Part shown: positions 10,605-21,779 of the stretch, piece after piece
Position numbering within the stretch: position 1 is the stretch's first letter
How the letters are laid out: every line of letters begins with the position of its first letter
Origin: Simmondsia chinensis
Taxonomy: Eukaryota > Streptophyta > Magnoliopsida > Caryophyllales > Simmondsiaceae
Length of the DNA: 64,000 nucleotides
Assembly (NCBI GenBank): GCA_018398585.1
Contig: JAGTTD010000013.1
Coordinates: forward strand, 33,407,631-33,471,630
Direction: 5' to 3'
Made by a program: the position numbers and the translations under genes
Notes under the pieces: model-generated
What the model saw: only the letters and a program-made list of their open reading frames with translations
The model's database searches: none
Told to the model about the DNA's origin: nothing

Positions 10605-13600
10605 TCAACTCTCATCGTCAGTATAATCATCATAATCATGTAAAGTGGGGTCCTCTTCACTTTCATCTTCTGAATCATAATCAGAGTCTTCGTCGTTGTC
10701 ACTGTTATCTAATTCTAAATCGTTTCCATCATCTTCTTCTTCAATGACTTCCGGACAAACTTTAACTTCATTTATATTTAGCAAACTATGATCAATTATG
10801 GGCTCACAATCAAAGTAAGTCTTGGTATCTTCATTGGGATCCTCATCTCCCATGTCAAAAACATCTCTAGGTTTTTTCTTTGTAACAACATTCCAATTTG
10901 CCTCAACTAGGTCAGGTGTATAAAACACTTGGAATGCTTGAGATGCTAACACAAATGGCTCATTATTTTTCAACAAGTGTCGAAAATTTACTAAAGTAAA
11001 GCCCAGTAAATCCTGCTTAACCCCTTTTCCCAAGTCAGCCCAGTCACACTTAAGTAGAATAACTTTCCTCCCCTGATAGTAATTTAATTCCAACATTTCT
11101 ACCAAAGTTCCATAGTATGTGACTTGGTCTTCATCAGAAATGATTGAATTCACAGCCACTCTACTATTTTGGGTGGGAGAATTAGCCTCTACATCTCTTG
11201 TGTGGAACTTGAAGCCATTATAATTAAACTTTTTGAACCTCCTGACTAGTCTACTTGGTCCTTGACTAAGCCATTGAAGATCCCTATAAATTTCATTATC
11301 ATATGCATGACTTATATTCCCAACCTGGTAAAAGAGCCAAAAAAAAAAAAGTTAATATATAAAAAATTTTAATTTACATAATTACAACTAAAGTTTCAAG
11401 TTGCCCACATACGTTCACTTTAAACCACTCGACAAACGTTTTTTTTGTGAATGTTGTCAATATCTTCTTCTCGCAGGTTGCTATGTTCAAGACAAAGTGC
11501 GACTTTATGTTCTCTGCATCATACACATGTTAGTAAGAAGAATAGATGTGTTCAACAAATTATAAAGATATTTTAATAGATTTAGCTGTGAGGACTTACT
11601 GTACATATATAATAACTTCATCACAATTAAACAAAACATATTCATGTGCTTGCTTCCATGTATCATTGTTCAAATGCACTGAATCTTGCTTCCCTAAAGC
11701 ATGGCCACATATGGAAAAGATGGATAGACCATTTCGTATTCCACGATCACCGCCGTCATAATTCCTTATAGATCTATCCTGCTTGGTTTGGATTTCATTT
11801 AGATATCTTGAGCAAAAAATCATGCATTCTTCAACAATGTAAGCTTCTGCAATTGACCCCTCTGGCTTTGCTTTGTTGCGTACACACTTCTTCAATCAAT
11901 ACAAAAACCTATAGTTGACAAACAAGTACCTTACATTAGTTTCATTTATTTAATGCATGGACAAAATTTCATATCAAAACTCATTTTTCTCGTGTAAAAC
12001 TCACCTCTCTATTGGATACATCCAGCGAAAGTGTACCGGTCCTGCAGTGGCAGCCTCAAATGGTAAATGAACAGTTAAATGCACCATGACATCAAAAAAG
12101 GTCGGTGGAAAGATTTCTTCCATACGGCAAATTATGTAGATGATCCGTTCTTCTAACTGCTCATAGTCATTAACAGAACCATCTTTAGAGCACATTTCCC
12201 TGAAAAAATTGCTAAGCTCAATTAATATCAGACTGATTTCCCTAGGCAAGGCCTTACGGACAGCAAGAGGTAGCAATTGCTGTATTAGAATATGACAATC
12301 GTGACTTTTAAGGCCAAAGACTTTGCCTTTCTCCACACGCCGCGATATGTTGGAAGCATAACCATCGGGAACCCTCACCAAAGATTACACTTTGCAAAAG
12401 ATTTCTTTCCGCTTTTGATCCATAAAATACGGTGCAGGTGGCAAGTAAGGTTTCTGTCCCTCCCCTTGATCAACTGGATGAAGATGAGTTTTGATACTCA
12501 TATCTTTAAGATCAAGACGTGCATTCAGAGAGTCTTTTGATTTTCCCTCAATATCTAATAAAGTCCCAATCACACTATCACACACATTTTTCTCAATATG
12601 CATTACATCCAAATTGTGTCGTATTCAAAGATTTTTCCAATAAGGTAACTTAAAGAATATACTTCTCTTTTTCCATCCTGTTTCAGGACTATTTTTATGA
12701 ATTGTCCTCCTTGCCTTCCTCTTCTTCTTTTGACCTTTAGTCTCAACATTTGGCTTCCCAAAGACAATATTGATGTCACGCATTTGCTTTAACAAATCAA
12801 ATCCAGAACGGAACTTGGGTGCAGTTTTTTTCTCAATTGTACCATCAAAAGATGCTCTTTTTCTTCGAAACCTATGAGTAGGATCAAGAAATATGCGATG
12901 GCGCATAAAGCACATTTTTCTGCTCCTCTTAAGATAACGAAAACAAGTGTCAATGTTGCAATGAGGACAAGCAAATCGGCCTTTAGTTTTCCAACCTGAC
13001 AAGTTACCGTATGCTGGGAAATCGTTTATTGTCCATAAAAGAGTAGCATGCATATTGAAGGTTCCCTTAGTAAAAGCATCATAAGTCTCAACCCCATCTA
13101 CCCACAACTCCTTTAAATCATCTATTAATGGTTGTAGATAAATATCAATGTCATTGCCAGGGGCTTGTGGACCAGAGATCAGCAGGGACATTATAAAGTA
13201 GGAATCTTTCATGCACAACCAAGGAGGCAAATTGTATATCACAAGCATGACTGGCCATGGACTATGAGTGATACTCATTGTGCTAAAAGGATTGAAGCCA
13301 TCACTTGCCAAACCAAGCCTAATATTCCGAGCATCCTTAGAAAAATCTGGGTATTTGCTCTCAAAATCTTGCCACGCTATTGAATCAACTGGGTGTCTTA
13401 CTTTCCCATCTTTACTAAGTCCCTTTTCATGCCATCTCATCGAAATTGATGTTTTTGAAGACATAAAAAGCCTTTTTAATCAAGGTATTAATGGAAAGTG
13501 ACGTAAAATCTTAGATGGAATCTTAGTTTTCCCGTCATCATCTCTTTTCCATCTTGAAGCTCCACATGCAGAGCATGCAGAATCATTAGCTTTCTCCTTC

Positions 13601-14271
13601 CAATACAACATGCAATCATTAGGGCATGCATCTATCTTGGTGTAGCCTAAGCCTAAATCAGATATGGTTTTTTTCATTTGATGAAAGTTTTTTGGCAAGT
13701 TAGCCCCTTTTGGGAGAAGCTCAACGAGAAAATCTAGCAGATCACTCAATGATGTATCACTCCAACGATGAAGACATTTCATATGATAAAGGCGAATAAT
13801 ACAAGAAAGCCTTGTAAACTTTTTACACCCAGAATACACTTCTTTCTCAGCATCATCAACCAACTTATAAAATTTTTTGACTTCTAATGTTTCATATGTC
13901 CTATCTACTTCTTCATATTCATCTATAAGGTTCTCATTGCCTGACATCCCAAATGCATCATGTAACAACCCATGCATATCATCAAGTGGATCATCTGACT
14001 CTCCATCATCAATACTCTCATCATTAACATCGGTAGATAACAACTCATCTCCATGAAAAATTGAAAATTTTGTATGAACCCCCTTCCAAACTAAGTGTTC
14101 ACGAACAATGTCTGGTTGAATAAATATCATAGAACCACATATCTTACATGGGCACTTGATCCTACCATTTAAAGATATAGTACTTTTTGCAGTGCTTATG
14201 TATTATTCAACTCCATTCATAAATTCTTGACTAAACCTGGACAAATTTATCCAACTTTTTTGACCATCCAT
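10605..14271 (-). pseudogene. TNPD-like CACTA transposase, pseudogene with five stops and a frameshift
   Basis: The first exon (14271-12005) stays in one frame but has stops at 14203-14205, 13480-13482, 12625-12627 and 12385-12387. It encodes an N-terminal zinc-binding region (CPCKICG), the Transposase_21 core (about 13640-12600: MRWHEKG, GLASDGFNPF, DFPAYGNLSGW, CPHC, then DVMHIEKNVC), and the start of DUF4218 (HDCHILIQQLLP, FPPTFFDVMVHL, RWMYPIER). After an intron, exon 2 (from 11908) has a stop at 11896-11898. A further exon near 11510-11400 appears shifted at an A-run near 11440. The last exon (11324-10605) is open and carries DUF4216 (GFKFHTRD, EPFVLASQA) plus a very acidic tail. TNPD is the catalytic transposase; this copy cannot make it. 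Confidence 0.85.
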
Positions 14272-15234
14272 CAATCACTTCTCCTATAGAAGTCAAATTG
14301 AAAAACATCACAAATTAGTTAATTCTTATAACTATATTAAAGTCCATACTCATAATACAAAAAGTTTCCTAATATAAAATCTTCTTACATAGAAACGTAT
14401 ATTAGTATCAATATATCAATCATATATTAGCACAACAAAGTACCACAATATCATAAATATTGCAGATCAAATAATAATAGATAACAACATGTTACATTCA
14501 ACAAACTTGAACCTCATTTACATCACCTTCATGAGTATAATCAATTACAAGCTCACTTTTCAATTAAAATTCCACTTCTAATTTCCATATTTATTTTTCG
14601 TAATCTCTAGTTTCTGACCAAAAATAATTATAAATTAATTATAAAGGAAATACCTTCACCAACATAACAAATTTCCAATTACTTTCTCCTTTCACTCTCT
14701 ACACACATATTGGCATCCCAATAGAGAACGCAACTAAAATCCAAATGAAAAATTCGGAATGTTTAGTTGTCACAATAAGTGAACATTACCACCAACAACT
14801 AGCAAATGAACATTCATACAAAAGTAACAAGAAATTTCAACAGTTAAAAAAAACCCCTAAAATACACCAAAAACGTGCACACTTAAAACCCTAATTTCAA
14901 CAGCTTCATTCACTTCTAAACCCTAATTTACATCAAAATCCAACGAAATTAACAAAAAAAATGGATAAATTGAAGAATATATCAACAAAAAAAGAAACTG
15001 AAATACAACAAATAAAATAGATTAACTCACTAGAAAGGCGACGAGAATGGAAATGTAGATAAGCAAACAGATGAAGAAGAAAAGGAAGAATGAAGAAAGT
15101 TAAAAGAATGAAAAAATCGTCCAGTTTAAGTAATTTTGGATAATAAAATTTGAGCGGGAGCGGGAGAGGGAGAATGAAATTTGAGAGAGTGGGATGAAAA
15201 TCGAGAGGGAAGGGGAGGGCAGCAGGGCGGATAG

Positions 15235-15394
15235 AAAACCGCGTTAACAAGACGCGGCTTATAGGTAATTGAACCGCGTTTCATAGACGCGGTTTACAGA
15301 TTGAACCGCGTTTCATAGACGCGGTTTACAGGTGAACCGCGTCTACGAGACGCGGTTTAAATTGGAATCAAACGCGTTCACCAGACACGGTTTT
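15235..15394. repeat. Five tandem GC-rich palindromes in the CACTA 5' region
   Basis: Five units of about 27 bp at 15235-15262, 15270-15296, 15302-15328, 15333-15359 and 15369-15394. Each reads AACCGCGT, then about 8 bp, then ACGCGGTT, with a period near 32 bp. Units 2 and 3 are identical. The first and fifth are degenerate. The CpG-rich array stands out from AT-rich surroundings and lies between the right terminus and the TNPD start, where the promoter is expected. Confidence 0.85.
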
Positions 15395-15619
15395 ATTTAT
15401 GTAATTTTATTTTAATATTGCTGTGCATTGGTTATAGGTCGTGTTAAGTAAACTTGGGTTTATCTCAGGATAAACGCGTTTTGTTGAGGAGGTTTTATTT
15501 GAGTATAACGGCGTTTTTTAAATGCAATTTTTGTTATGTAAATATTTTATTTTCAGCGTTATTTCTTTGATTTTTTTTATTTTTGAGCATTATTTTGAGA
15601 ACCGGCTGTAATATATATT

Positions 15620-15870
15620 TTATAGTCTAGTATCAGAAAATATTCGATACAATAGGATAACAACTCAATTGTATCGAAAAACCTTAGATACTATAGAATT
15701 TTTAGTATCGGTTACAAAATTTTCCGATACAATAACAATTTTCCCGCTACAATGCGCCACCATGTTGCTTTAAGTGTCCATAACCTTAGTATCGGTAGCA
15801 TGTATCTGATACAATTAATGTCTTTTTGTATCGGTTCACATATCCGATACTAAATTTTTCAATACTAAAG
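15620..15870. repeat. CACTA subterminal repeats (right)
   Basis: Copies of TAGTATCGG / CCGATAC in both orientations, matching the left subterminal array, ending at the right TIR. Confidence 0.8.
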
Positions 15871-15891
15871 GTCATTTTTCTTGTAGTGTTT

Positions 15892-16200
15892 TGACATGAT
15901 TAAAGGACAAGTACGCATCTAAATCATCTTCAACAAAAATAACTGAATTATATCATACTCATATGATGCTCAACGATACAAGATTATGGCCATTACTTGC
16001 TATCTCGCTACTTAGATGAATTTGTAGGCCGCAGCTGGATATTCATCATTAAGCCAAAAGTAAATGGCAAGATAGACAACCCAAACGTGGTGTTCATCAC
16101 AGAGGTACAATGGGAAGAACAATGCCACTATTACAAGATGATTCAACAAGAACCAATTACAATGTTGCCTTACAAAGAGCGTAAAATAAATAAAATTTAA
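15892..16200 (+). pseudogene. RPA1-like (Helitron RPA) gene, 3' part
   Basis: This continues the frame cut at 7609: GAC ATG ATT AAA GGA CAA reads DMIKGQVRI and is followed by a short intron-like stretch. The C-terminal block (about 15997-16200) includes DEFVGRSWIFIIKPK and ends in KINKI before TAA. This is the end of an RPA70-type DBD-C. The two halves together would be one gene if the CACTA element were absent. The inverted homologue lies at about 18060 down to 17170, itself interrupted by a LINE. Confidence 0.75.
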
Positions 16201-16527
16201 GCAACAAATGTCGAGGTAAGCAACAGGTCAAGCTTTACTATTTCATAGCAATTAGATACGACCTAACAATGGCATATTTTAATTGTAGGGAAGTGAAGAA
16301 AATTAAGGGGACATAGCACAGAAGGCAAACATAACAACCACCTTTTTTGGAATCATGTTCCCTATCTTTTGTGAAATAATATTCATACTTAATACAGTGT
16401 GAATTTTGTTTATATTTTCATTTCTTTGAATTAGGAAATATATTTTGTCATCTTTTTGATTAAAAACTTTCATAGTTACTACTATGAGAATTATGTAAAT
16501 TGAATAAGATTATGGCCAACTAATAAA

Positions 16528-16762
16528 ACTATAGATCTTGTTTGAAATGTTGGAAGTAAAAATTCACAGAAAGTATATACTTAAGATCTTGTTTGGTTAG
16601 GTTTCTTTATTCTTTCAAAATTAAATGACTAATCACCAAATTACAAATAAAAATTTAGATTTATGGATTCTCTTTTTTTGTTTTTTTTTGGGTAATTAAA
16701 GGACTAGTTCAATATGAATTCAATATCTTAATAAACAAAAGAGGTCATACTAAAAGGTAATA
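16528..16762. repeat. Spacer between the inverted Helitrons; repeat also found right of copy B
   Basis: The stretch TTCAATATGAATTCAATATCTTAATAAAC...GGTCATACTAAAAGGTAA (16708-16760) is present again with few changes at 20555-20612 and partly at 20785-20825. It is host or older repeat DNA into which copy B landed, not part of either Helitron. Confidence 0.6.
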
Positions 16763-17169
16763 CTAGGTTTGTTCCTGTGCGATGCGCTGGCGGTATGTAT
16801 TTGTCACAATATTTTATAGCCGAGAATTTTTTGCATATAAATAAACTTTTGTTTGATTAGTTGGCCATAATCTTATTCAATTTACATAATTCTCATATTA
16901 GTAATTGTGAAAGTTTTCAATCAAAAGGATGACAAACTATATTTTCTATTTCAAAGAAATGAAAATATAAACAAAATTCACACGGTATTAAGTATGAATA
17001 TTATTTCACAAAAGATAGGGAACATGATTCCAAAAAAGGTGGTTGTTGTATTTGCCTTCCATGCTATGTCCCCTTAATTTTCTTCGCTTCCCGACAATAA
17101 AAATATGCCATTGTTAGGTCGTATCTAATTACTAAGAAATAGTAAAGCTTGACCTGTTACTTACCTCGA

Positions 17170-19340
17170 CATTTGTTGCATATATGTTATTTATTTTACG
17201 CTCTTTGTAAGACAACATTGTAATTAGTTCTTGTTGAATCATCTTGTAATAGTGGCATTGTTCTTTCCAATGTACCTCTGTGATGAACACCACATTTGGG
17301 TAGTAAGATCGGCTATGCTATATGGGGTAGAGTGTCGGCCAATAAAACAAAATCAAACACAGAGGATGAAGGTAGCAGAGATGAGGATACTGCGCTGGAT
17401 GTGTGGCCACACAAGGAAGGATAGGATTAGGAACGATGTAATACGAGGTAAATTAGGGGTAGCCTCGATAGAAGATAAATTGAGGGAGCACCGCCTAAGA
17501 TGGTTTGGACATGTTAGCAGGAGACTGACTACAGCCCCAATCAGGAGGTGTGAACAGCTTCACACGACTATGGGCAGAAGAGAGAGGGGCAGACCAAAGA
17601 AGAGTTGGCTGGAGACCATTCGTCATGACCTAACTCACCTAAACCTAAGAGAGGAGATGGCCTCGGATAGGGCACGATGGAGGGCTAGTATAAGGGTAGC
17701 GGATGTGGTAGAATAGATTAGTGCCGAGGGCGACTTGTAGTTCTAGATTCCTAGACAGTCATAACCTCAAGGGGTGCACTTATAGGCTAGTTGTTGTTGG
17801 TTTTTTTTTTTTTCCCCTGCAAAATTCATTGGTAATAAATTGATGGTTTTATTTGCAGGTGCTCAAATACTTCAGGTTGGGGGTCCCCGGAAACAGCCTC
17901 CTTTCCACTCGGAAGGGGTAAGGCTGCGTACATCCACCCCTCCCAGACCTTGCTTTTTGCGGGAGCCGCGAGGCACTGGTACTGTTGTTGTTATTGTTGT
18001 TGTTAATTATGAATATTCAGCTGCGACCTACAAATTCATCTAAGTAACAAGATAGCAAGTAATAGCCATATTCCTTTATCGTTGAGCATCACATGAGTAT
18101 GACATGATTCAGTTATTTTTGTTGAAGATGATTTAGATGCATACGTATCCTTCAATCATGTCAAAATATTCAGCCGTGCTCTTGATTAAATACTCTGTCT
18201 GTTTCCCGAATAATGTTATGTTAATTTCATTTCGTTGTCGATCGCGTACAACCATCTTGATGCGTAACCTATTATGCGAAAAGGAAAGTTAATAAATTAT
18301 ATTATGTGGGTCTTTATTTGCTAAATCTGAGTATCTTTTTTCGATAATGGCATTATTGTTGGCGCACTTATCGCAACGGTAGTACCCATTAATCCAAGTG
18401 ACCTTTGTTTTACAAATTTGGCATGCCTTGTAAGTTGTGTCATTTGTCATGTCGATACTTTTAATACGTGCACATAATTTAAGATATGTTTCCTGTAAGA
18501 TTTTTGTAAATTAGTTAGATATTCTTCATAATTCTTTATAAAGTAAGGCTTGTTCATATTTCACGTTGTACAAATTTTTTGTATTAAAGATGTGGCTCAC
18601 ATTGGTTTTCAATGTGCACTGTGATATTGTTACGTTCTCCGCCCTAAAGTATATCTCTGACCGGATGATGCTAAGATTTTTTTGCTGCAACCACCTTATT
18701 CACTTTTGTGCATCCTTATTATATACATACCAGTTATAATGTGCCAAATTCCGTGTAAGTATCCTTCATGCCTAATTAAATGTCTAATAGATTGTGTTAT
18801 TAACTAACCGTCCTTGATAGTTGGAAGTATCACGATGTTTAGGGTTGATTAGCAGCCACGATCGCGGCGTGGTTGTCACCGATGGTCCTTTTAAAAGGTT
18901 AACGTATATGTTAGTTGTATGAGCAATAGAAACCTTTGTTTATTATTGTAGTATGTTTACTACTTTAGAAGCATACCATGGAAGTCTTTAATTGCTACTT
19001 GAGACGCGAGTAGCACATTTTGCCTCCCTAAATGTGTGAAGAAGTAGTTCCCTTCTTCGGACGCAAACTCTCTCCATAATGATAGACGCAAAGTCCCCAT
19101 TCTACATGCATTAATTTTTTGGAATGGAAGTTGTTAGTATAGTCGCTATTATTGGATATGGTTTGAACATTGCATATAATGTAATCATTATGAAGTATTG
19201 TTTACCTCATGTCGCACAAAAGAAGTTCGCGTACAATGCCTCTCGTTTTTGTTTTTGTTGTAAGAGGAGATATGGCGATTACTATTCCAAGTACATCTGC
19301 AGTTTGTTTAGAGAAATTACCATTAGGTCTATAATCAGTA
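17170..19340 (-). pseudogene. RPA1-like gene in Helitron B
   Basis: This is the mirror image of the RPA gene in copy A. The VRELLLCDM-type exon is near 19325-19205, the LSLWGEF-type exon near 19095-18980, the linker near 18740-18510, the zinc ribbon near 18470-18340 and the LRIKMVVRDQ-type exon near 18270-18160. The C-terminal exon is split by the RTE insertion: parts at about 18060-18004 and 17299-17170. The terminal stop has changed relative to copy A. The apparent 156-aa ORF on the plus strand at 19124-19594 is the antisense of this gene. Confidence 0.65.
17300..18003 (+). mobile_element. 5'-truncated RTE LINE with its TTG tail, inserted in Helitron B
   Basis: 17300-17716 encodes the C-terminal end of an RTE-type reverse transcriptase: [64 protein letters not shown]. 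After the stop comes about 150 bp of 3' UTR. Then follows the conserved end (GTTGGGGGTCCCCGGAAACAGCC to GGCACTGGTACTGTTGTTG). Compared with copy A, about 29 bp of target sequence are missing at the site and there is no TSD. Confidence 0.85.
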
Positions 19341-20552
19341 TACATGTTAGAATATTTATGTACAACCTACCAATGTATGCATTTGGCATGTTTACATATG
19401 CTGGGACATCTTCATATTTGACTATATCCGCCTTTTGTACTGGAATGTCAAGACACTGTTGTTCTAGACCATACTTCTATCATATCAAATCAAATGTCAT
19501 GCTCCATTTTTGTTTTTTTTTTTTTGAACACACTAACCCATCAAAATTTACAAATGAAATGTCATACTCCTTTTTTTTTTTATTACACTGTTAGAATTTA
19601 TATATATTAAGCATTATTTATAGTGTGAAATACAATTATGTAGTTCATGATAGTGTAAAATATTGTACAAATTTATGTACTTTATTAATTATAACAAATT
19701 CAAGGCAATACTTCAATCACGAAATAATGTATTACATATAAATACAGAGAACTATAAAATGAGCTACAAAATTTATGACAACTGTATGGCCATACTTCTA
19801 TCATTATAAAACAAAATGTCATACTTCTTTTTTTTTTTTTTTTTTTTTTTCCTTCTATCTTTACAAAATGTCATACTTTTTTTTTTTTTTGCTTATTTTT
19901 TGATTAGGATAAGGAGAGTGCTAGAATGAAAAATTGGGGGCTTATGAAGGGAAAAACTTCGCTATAATACAAAAAAAGATATAAGATAGGTTCCTTCCCG
20001 TGCGATACACGGGTGATGTTTGTTCTATATTGTATTTTATGGTCATAATTTTGTACATTAATTGAACTAAGGTATGGATATAAGTGAGGCGGGTAGTGGG
20101 TATGGGTTAGGTGTACCCGCTCTGTACCCGTCACGGGCATGGGTATAGTTTTGTACCCGGCCCACCCCACTCTATACCGGCCCCTCCCCACCTCATACCC
20201 ACCATACCTGCTTAATTTTGTACATAATTAATCTTTAAATTAAAAAGTATGTGTTTAAATTCAATAATCAAAATTATTTATCAATGTTAAAAAAAATAAT
20301 TTTTAAAAATAGCATAAAATAACTAATATAAGAGAGTATAGATAATAATATTAAATTATTTAGAATTGGGGGTGGGGATGGTTTTGGAGAATTACAAAAT
20401 GGAAAATACTACGAAATTAGGATTGGGGGCAGCGAGGGTTTTAAAGAAGTACAAACTTTTATATATATTATAGAAAGAAAAATTCTAAGAATTTAGGGTT
20501 GGGGATGGGGAGGGTTTTTGGAGAAGTTTGAGAAGTACAAACTTCTTTTTAA

Positions 20553-20870
20553 TAATTCAATATGAATTCAATATATTAACAACCAAATAAAGTCATCCTA
20601 TAAGGTATATACAAAATTAAAGGACTAATCACCAATATTGAATTAGTCCTTTAATTTTTATTTGTAAGGATACCAGGTTTTATAATATACAAAATTAAAG
20701 GACTAATCACCAATATTGAATTAGTCCTTTAATTTTTATTTGTAAGGATACCAGGTTTTATAATATACAAAATTAAAGGACTAATTCAATATCTTAACAA
20801 CCAAATGGGTTCATACTATAAGGTAATTATTCAATATTGAATTAAATATCCCCAGTACGACCTAATCCGC
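20553..20870. repeat. 78-bp tandem repeat with a 15-bp hairpin
   Basis: Units start at 20611, 20689 and 20767 (two full copies and a partial third). Each full unit contains AATTAAAGGACTAAT and its exact complement ATTAGTCCTTTAATT separated by about 12 bp. The flank repeats the spacer sequence found between the Helitrons. It may be an expanded MITE-like hairpin. Confidence 0.8.
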
Positions 20871-21235
20871 GTGAAAGTGGCTGTTTCCTAACCTAATTAG
20901 AATACCCAAGAGTCAATACCTAACGCACAATCCTCCAATAATAAATTGAGTACGTGACAGCCTTTTGTCAGTATTTTTGTCTTCTTTTTTGCCCAATTAC
21001 CTGGTAAATTTACACACACAGGGATAACAACGGGTCGGATTTTAATCGGGTTTGTCTTTATTCAAATTCAATCCAAAAAAATTTAACCCAATCCAAATTT
21101 GAAAAAAATTCATTTATTTCATAAAAATTCAACCCAAATCCAAATCTATCGGATAAAACGGATATCATATCCAAATTCATAGCTCATTTACATTTTAGAA
21201 TAAATTATAATATTACAACCTACTATCAATTTATA
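20871..21235. repeat. Degenerate ATCCAAAT/CGGGTT-rich repeat, left half
   Basis: From about 21022 the DNA is composed of variants of ATCCAAATCC/CGGGTTTGGAT, as at 21780-21955. The outer ends (AGGGATAACAACGGGTCGG near 21022 and the complement of CGGGTTAAATTGTCATTCCT near 21940) are loosely inverted, suggesting one older TIR-type element later hit by the 5S SINE. 20871-21020 shows nothing I recognise. Confidence 0.4.
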
Positions 21236-21496
21236 AGGAAAAAAAGGAACATACACAGTGCCTCAAGGGCTCCTGCCTACGCAGGGTCTGGGAGGCGCTG
21301 ATGTATGCAGCCTTCCCCCTTCAGGCTATTAACTTGAAGAGAGGCTGTTTCCCTGTGCACCCAACCTGAGGGTAAGGACTTCCCGGGAGGTCACCCATCC
21401 TGATACTACTCTCGCCCAAGCACGCTTAACTTTGGAGTTCTAATGGGATCCGGTGACGGCGTATTGGTGCCCTCTTTGGTCTACTAACAATTTATA
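21221..21496 (-). mobile_element. 5S rRNA-headed SINE, copy 2, with 15-bp TSD
   Basis: The element proper is 21236-21481. It is flanked by TACTATCAATTTATA (21221-21235) and TACTAACAATTTATA (21482-21496), one mismatch. On the minus strand the 5S head (about 21475-21375) includes GGATCCCATTAGAACTCC, AAGCGTGCTTGGGCGAGAG and GGATGGGTGACCTCCCGGG. It is fused to the RTE-type tail (GTTGGGTGCACAGGGAAACAGCCTC to AGTGCCTCA complement). It is better preserved in the 5S part than copy 1. Confidence 0.85.
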
Positions 21497-21779
21497 TAAT
21501 ACTAATAATGCAATAATAGTAACTAAAAAGCAATATTTAGACAAAATGCTGCATTTTTTCATTTAATAATAACAATAATAATACTAATACAATATTAAAC
21601 AATCATTCTAAAACATCTTAACTATTAATTTTTACATATGAAAGTGTTACATCATAATTTCAACAAAGGATATTATATTTTTGGAATAAGTTCCAACACA
21701 ATAAAAAATATTAGAATCTAGTTGGTATGTTAAAAACTCAAAATTTAGTAATTATAAATTTTATCCTACACTAAATACA

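Larger units (their letters stand above)
7610..15888 (-). mobile_element. CACTA (En/Spm) DNA transposon, 8279 bp
   Basis: Both ends carry the 14-bp terminal inverted repeat CACTACAAGAAAAA, flanked by the 3-bp TSD TTT. Subterminal regions (7620-8060 and 15620-15870) are filled with GTATCGGA/TCCGATAC-type short repeats in both orientations, the usual transposase-binding arrays of CACTA elements. Two genes run on the minus strand: a TNPD-like transposase (14271 to 10605, dead) and a TNPA-like gene (10413 to 8419, readable intact). A palindrome array lies at 15235-15394, upstream of the genes. It inserted into Helitron A after the two Helitron copies existed, because copy B has no CACTA. Confidence 0.95.
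5129..16527 (+). mobile_element. Helitron copy A (plus), RPA-carrying, interrupted by CACTA, 3' truncated
   Basis: The 5' end reads A|TCTTCTTATATATTAAAGAG, matching the A|TC start and the TATTAAAG-rich first bases common in plant Helitrons. The content of 5129-7609 plus 15892-16527 is mirrored, in inverted order, at 16854-20552. It carries an RPA1-like gene, typical of plant Helitrons, but I see no Rep/helicase ORF, so it would be non-autonomous. Similarity to copy B stops near 16527, leaving this copy without the terminal hairpin and CTAG that copy B has. The CACTA insertion at 7610-15888 accounts for most of its length. Confidence 0.65.
16763..20552 (-). mobile_element. Helitron copy B (minus), RPA-carrying, interrupted by RTE LINE
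   Basis: On the minus strand the 3' end reads a degenerate GC hairpin (CCAGCGCATCGCACAGG) and then AACAAACCTAG|T. This fits the Helitron rule of a hairpin followed by CTRR next to host T. Its interior is the inverted counterpart of Helitron A, including the RPA gene, the internal hairpin (near 20000) and the 5' region. It lacks the CACTA element and instead carries an RTE LINE fragment (about 17300-18003). The 5' border near 20552 is approximate because it runs into the flanking repeat; I could not confirm the TC start. Confidence 0.65.

Noticed and set aside
15235..15394. CRISPR array
   Set aside because: Units are palindromes with short non-unique spacers inside a eukaryotic CACTA element.
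5129..20552. Autonomous Helitron with Rep/helicase
   Set aside because: No HUH Rep or helicase motifs in either copy; only RPA pieces.
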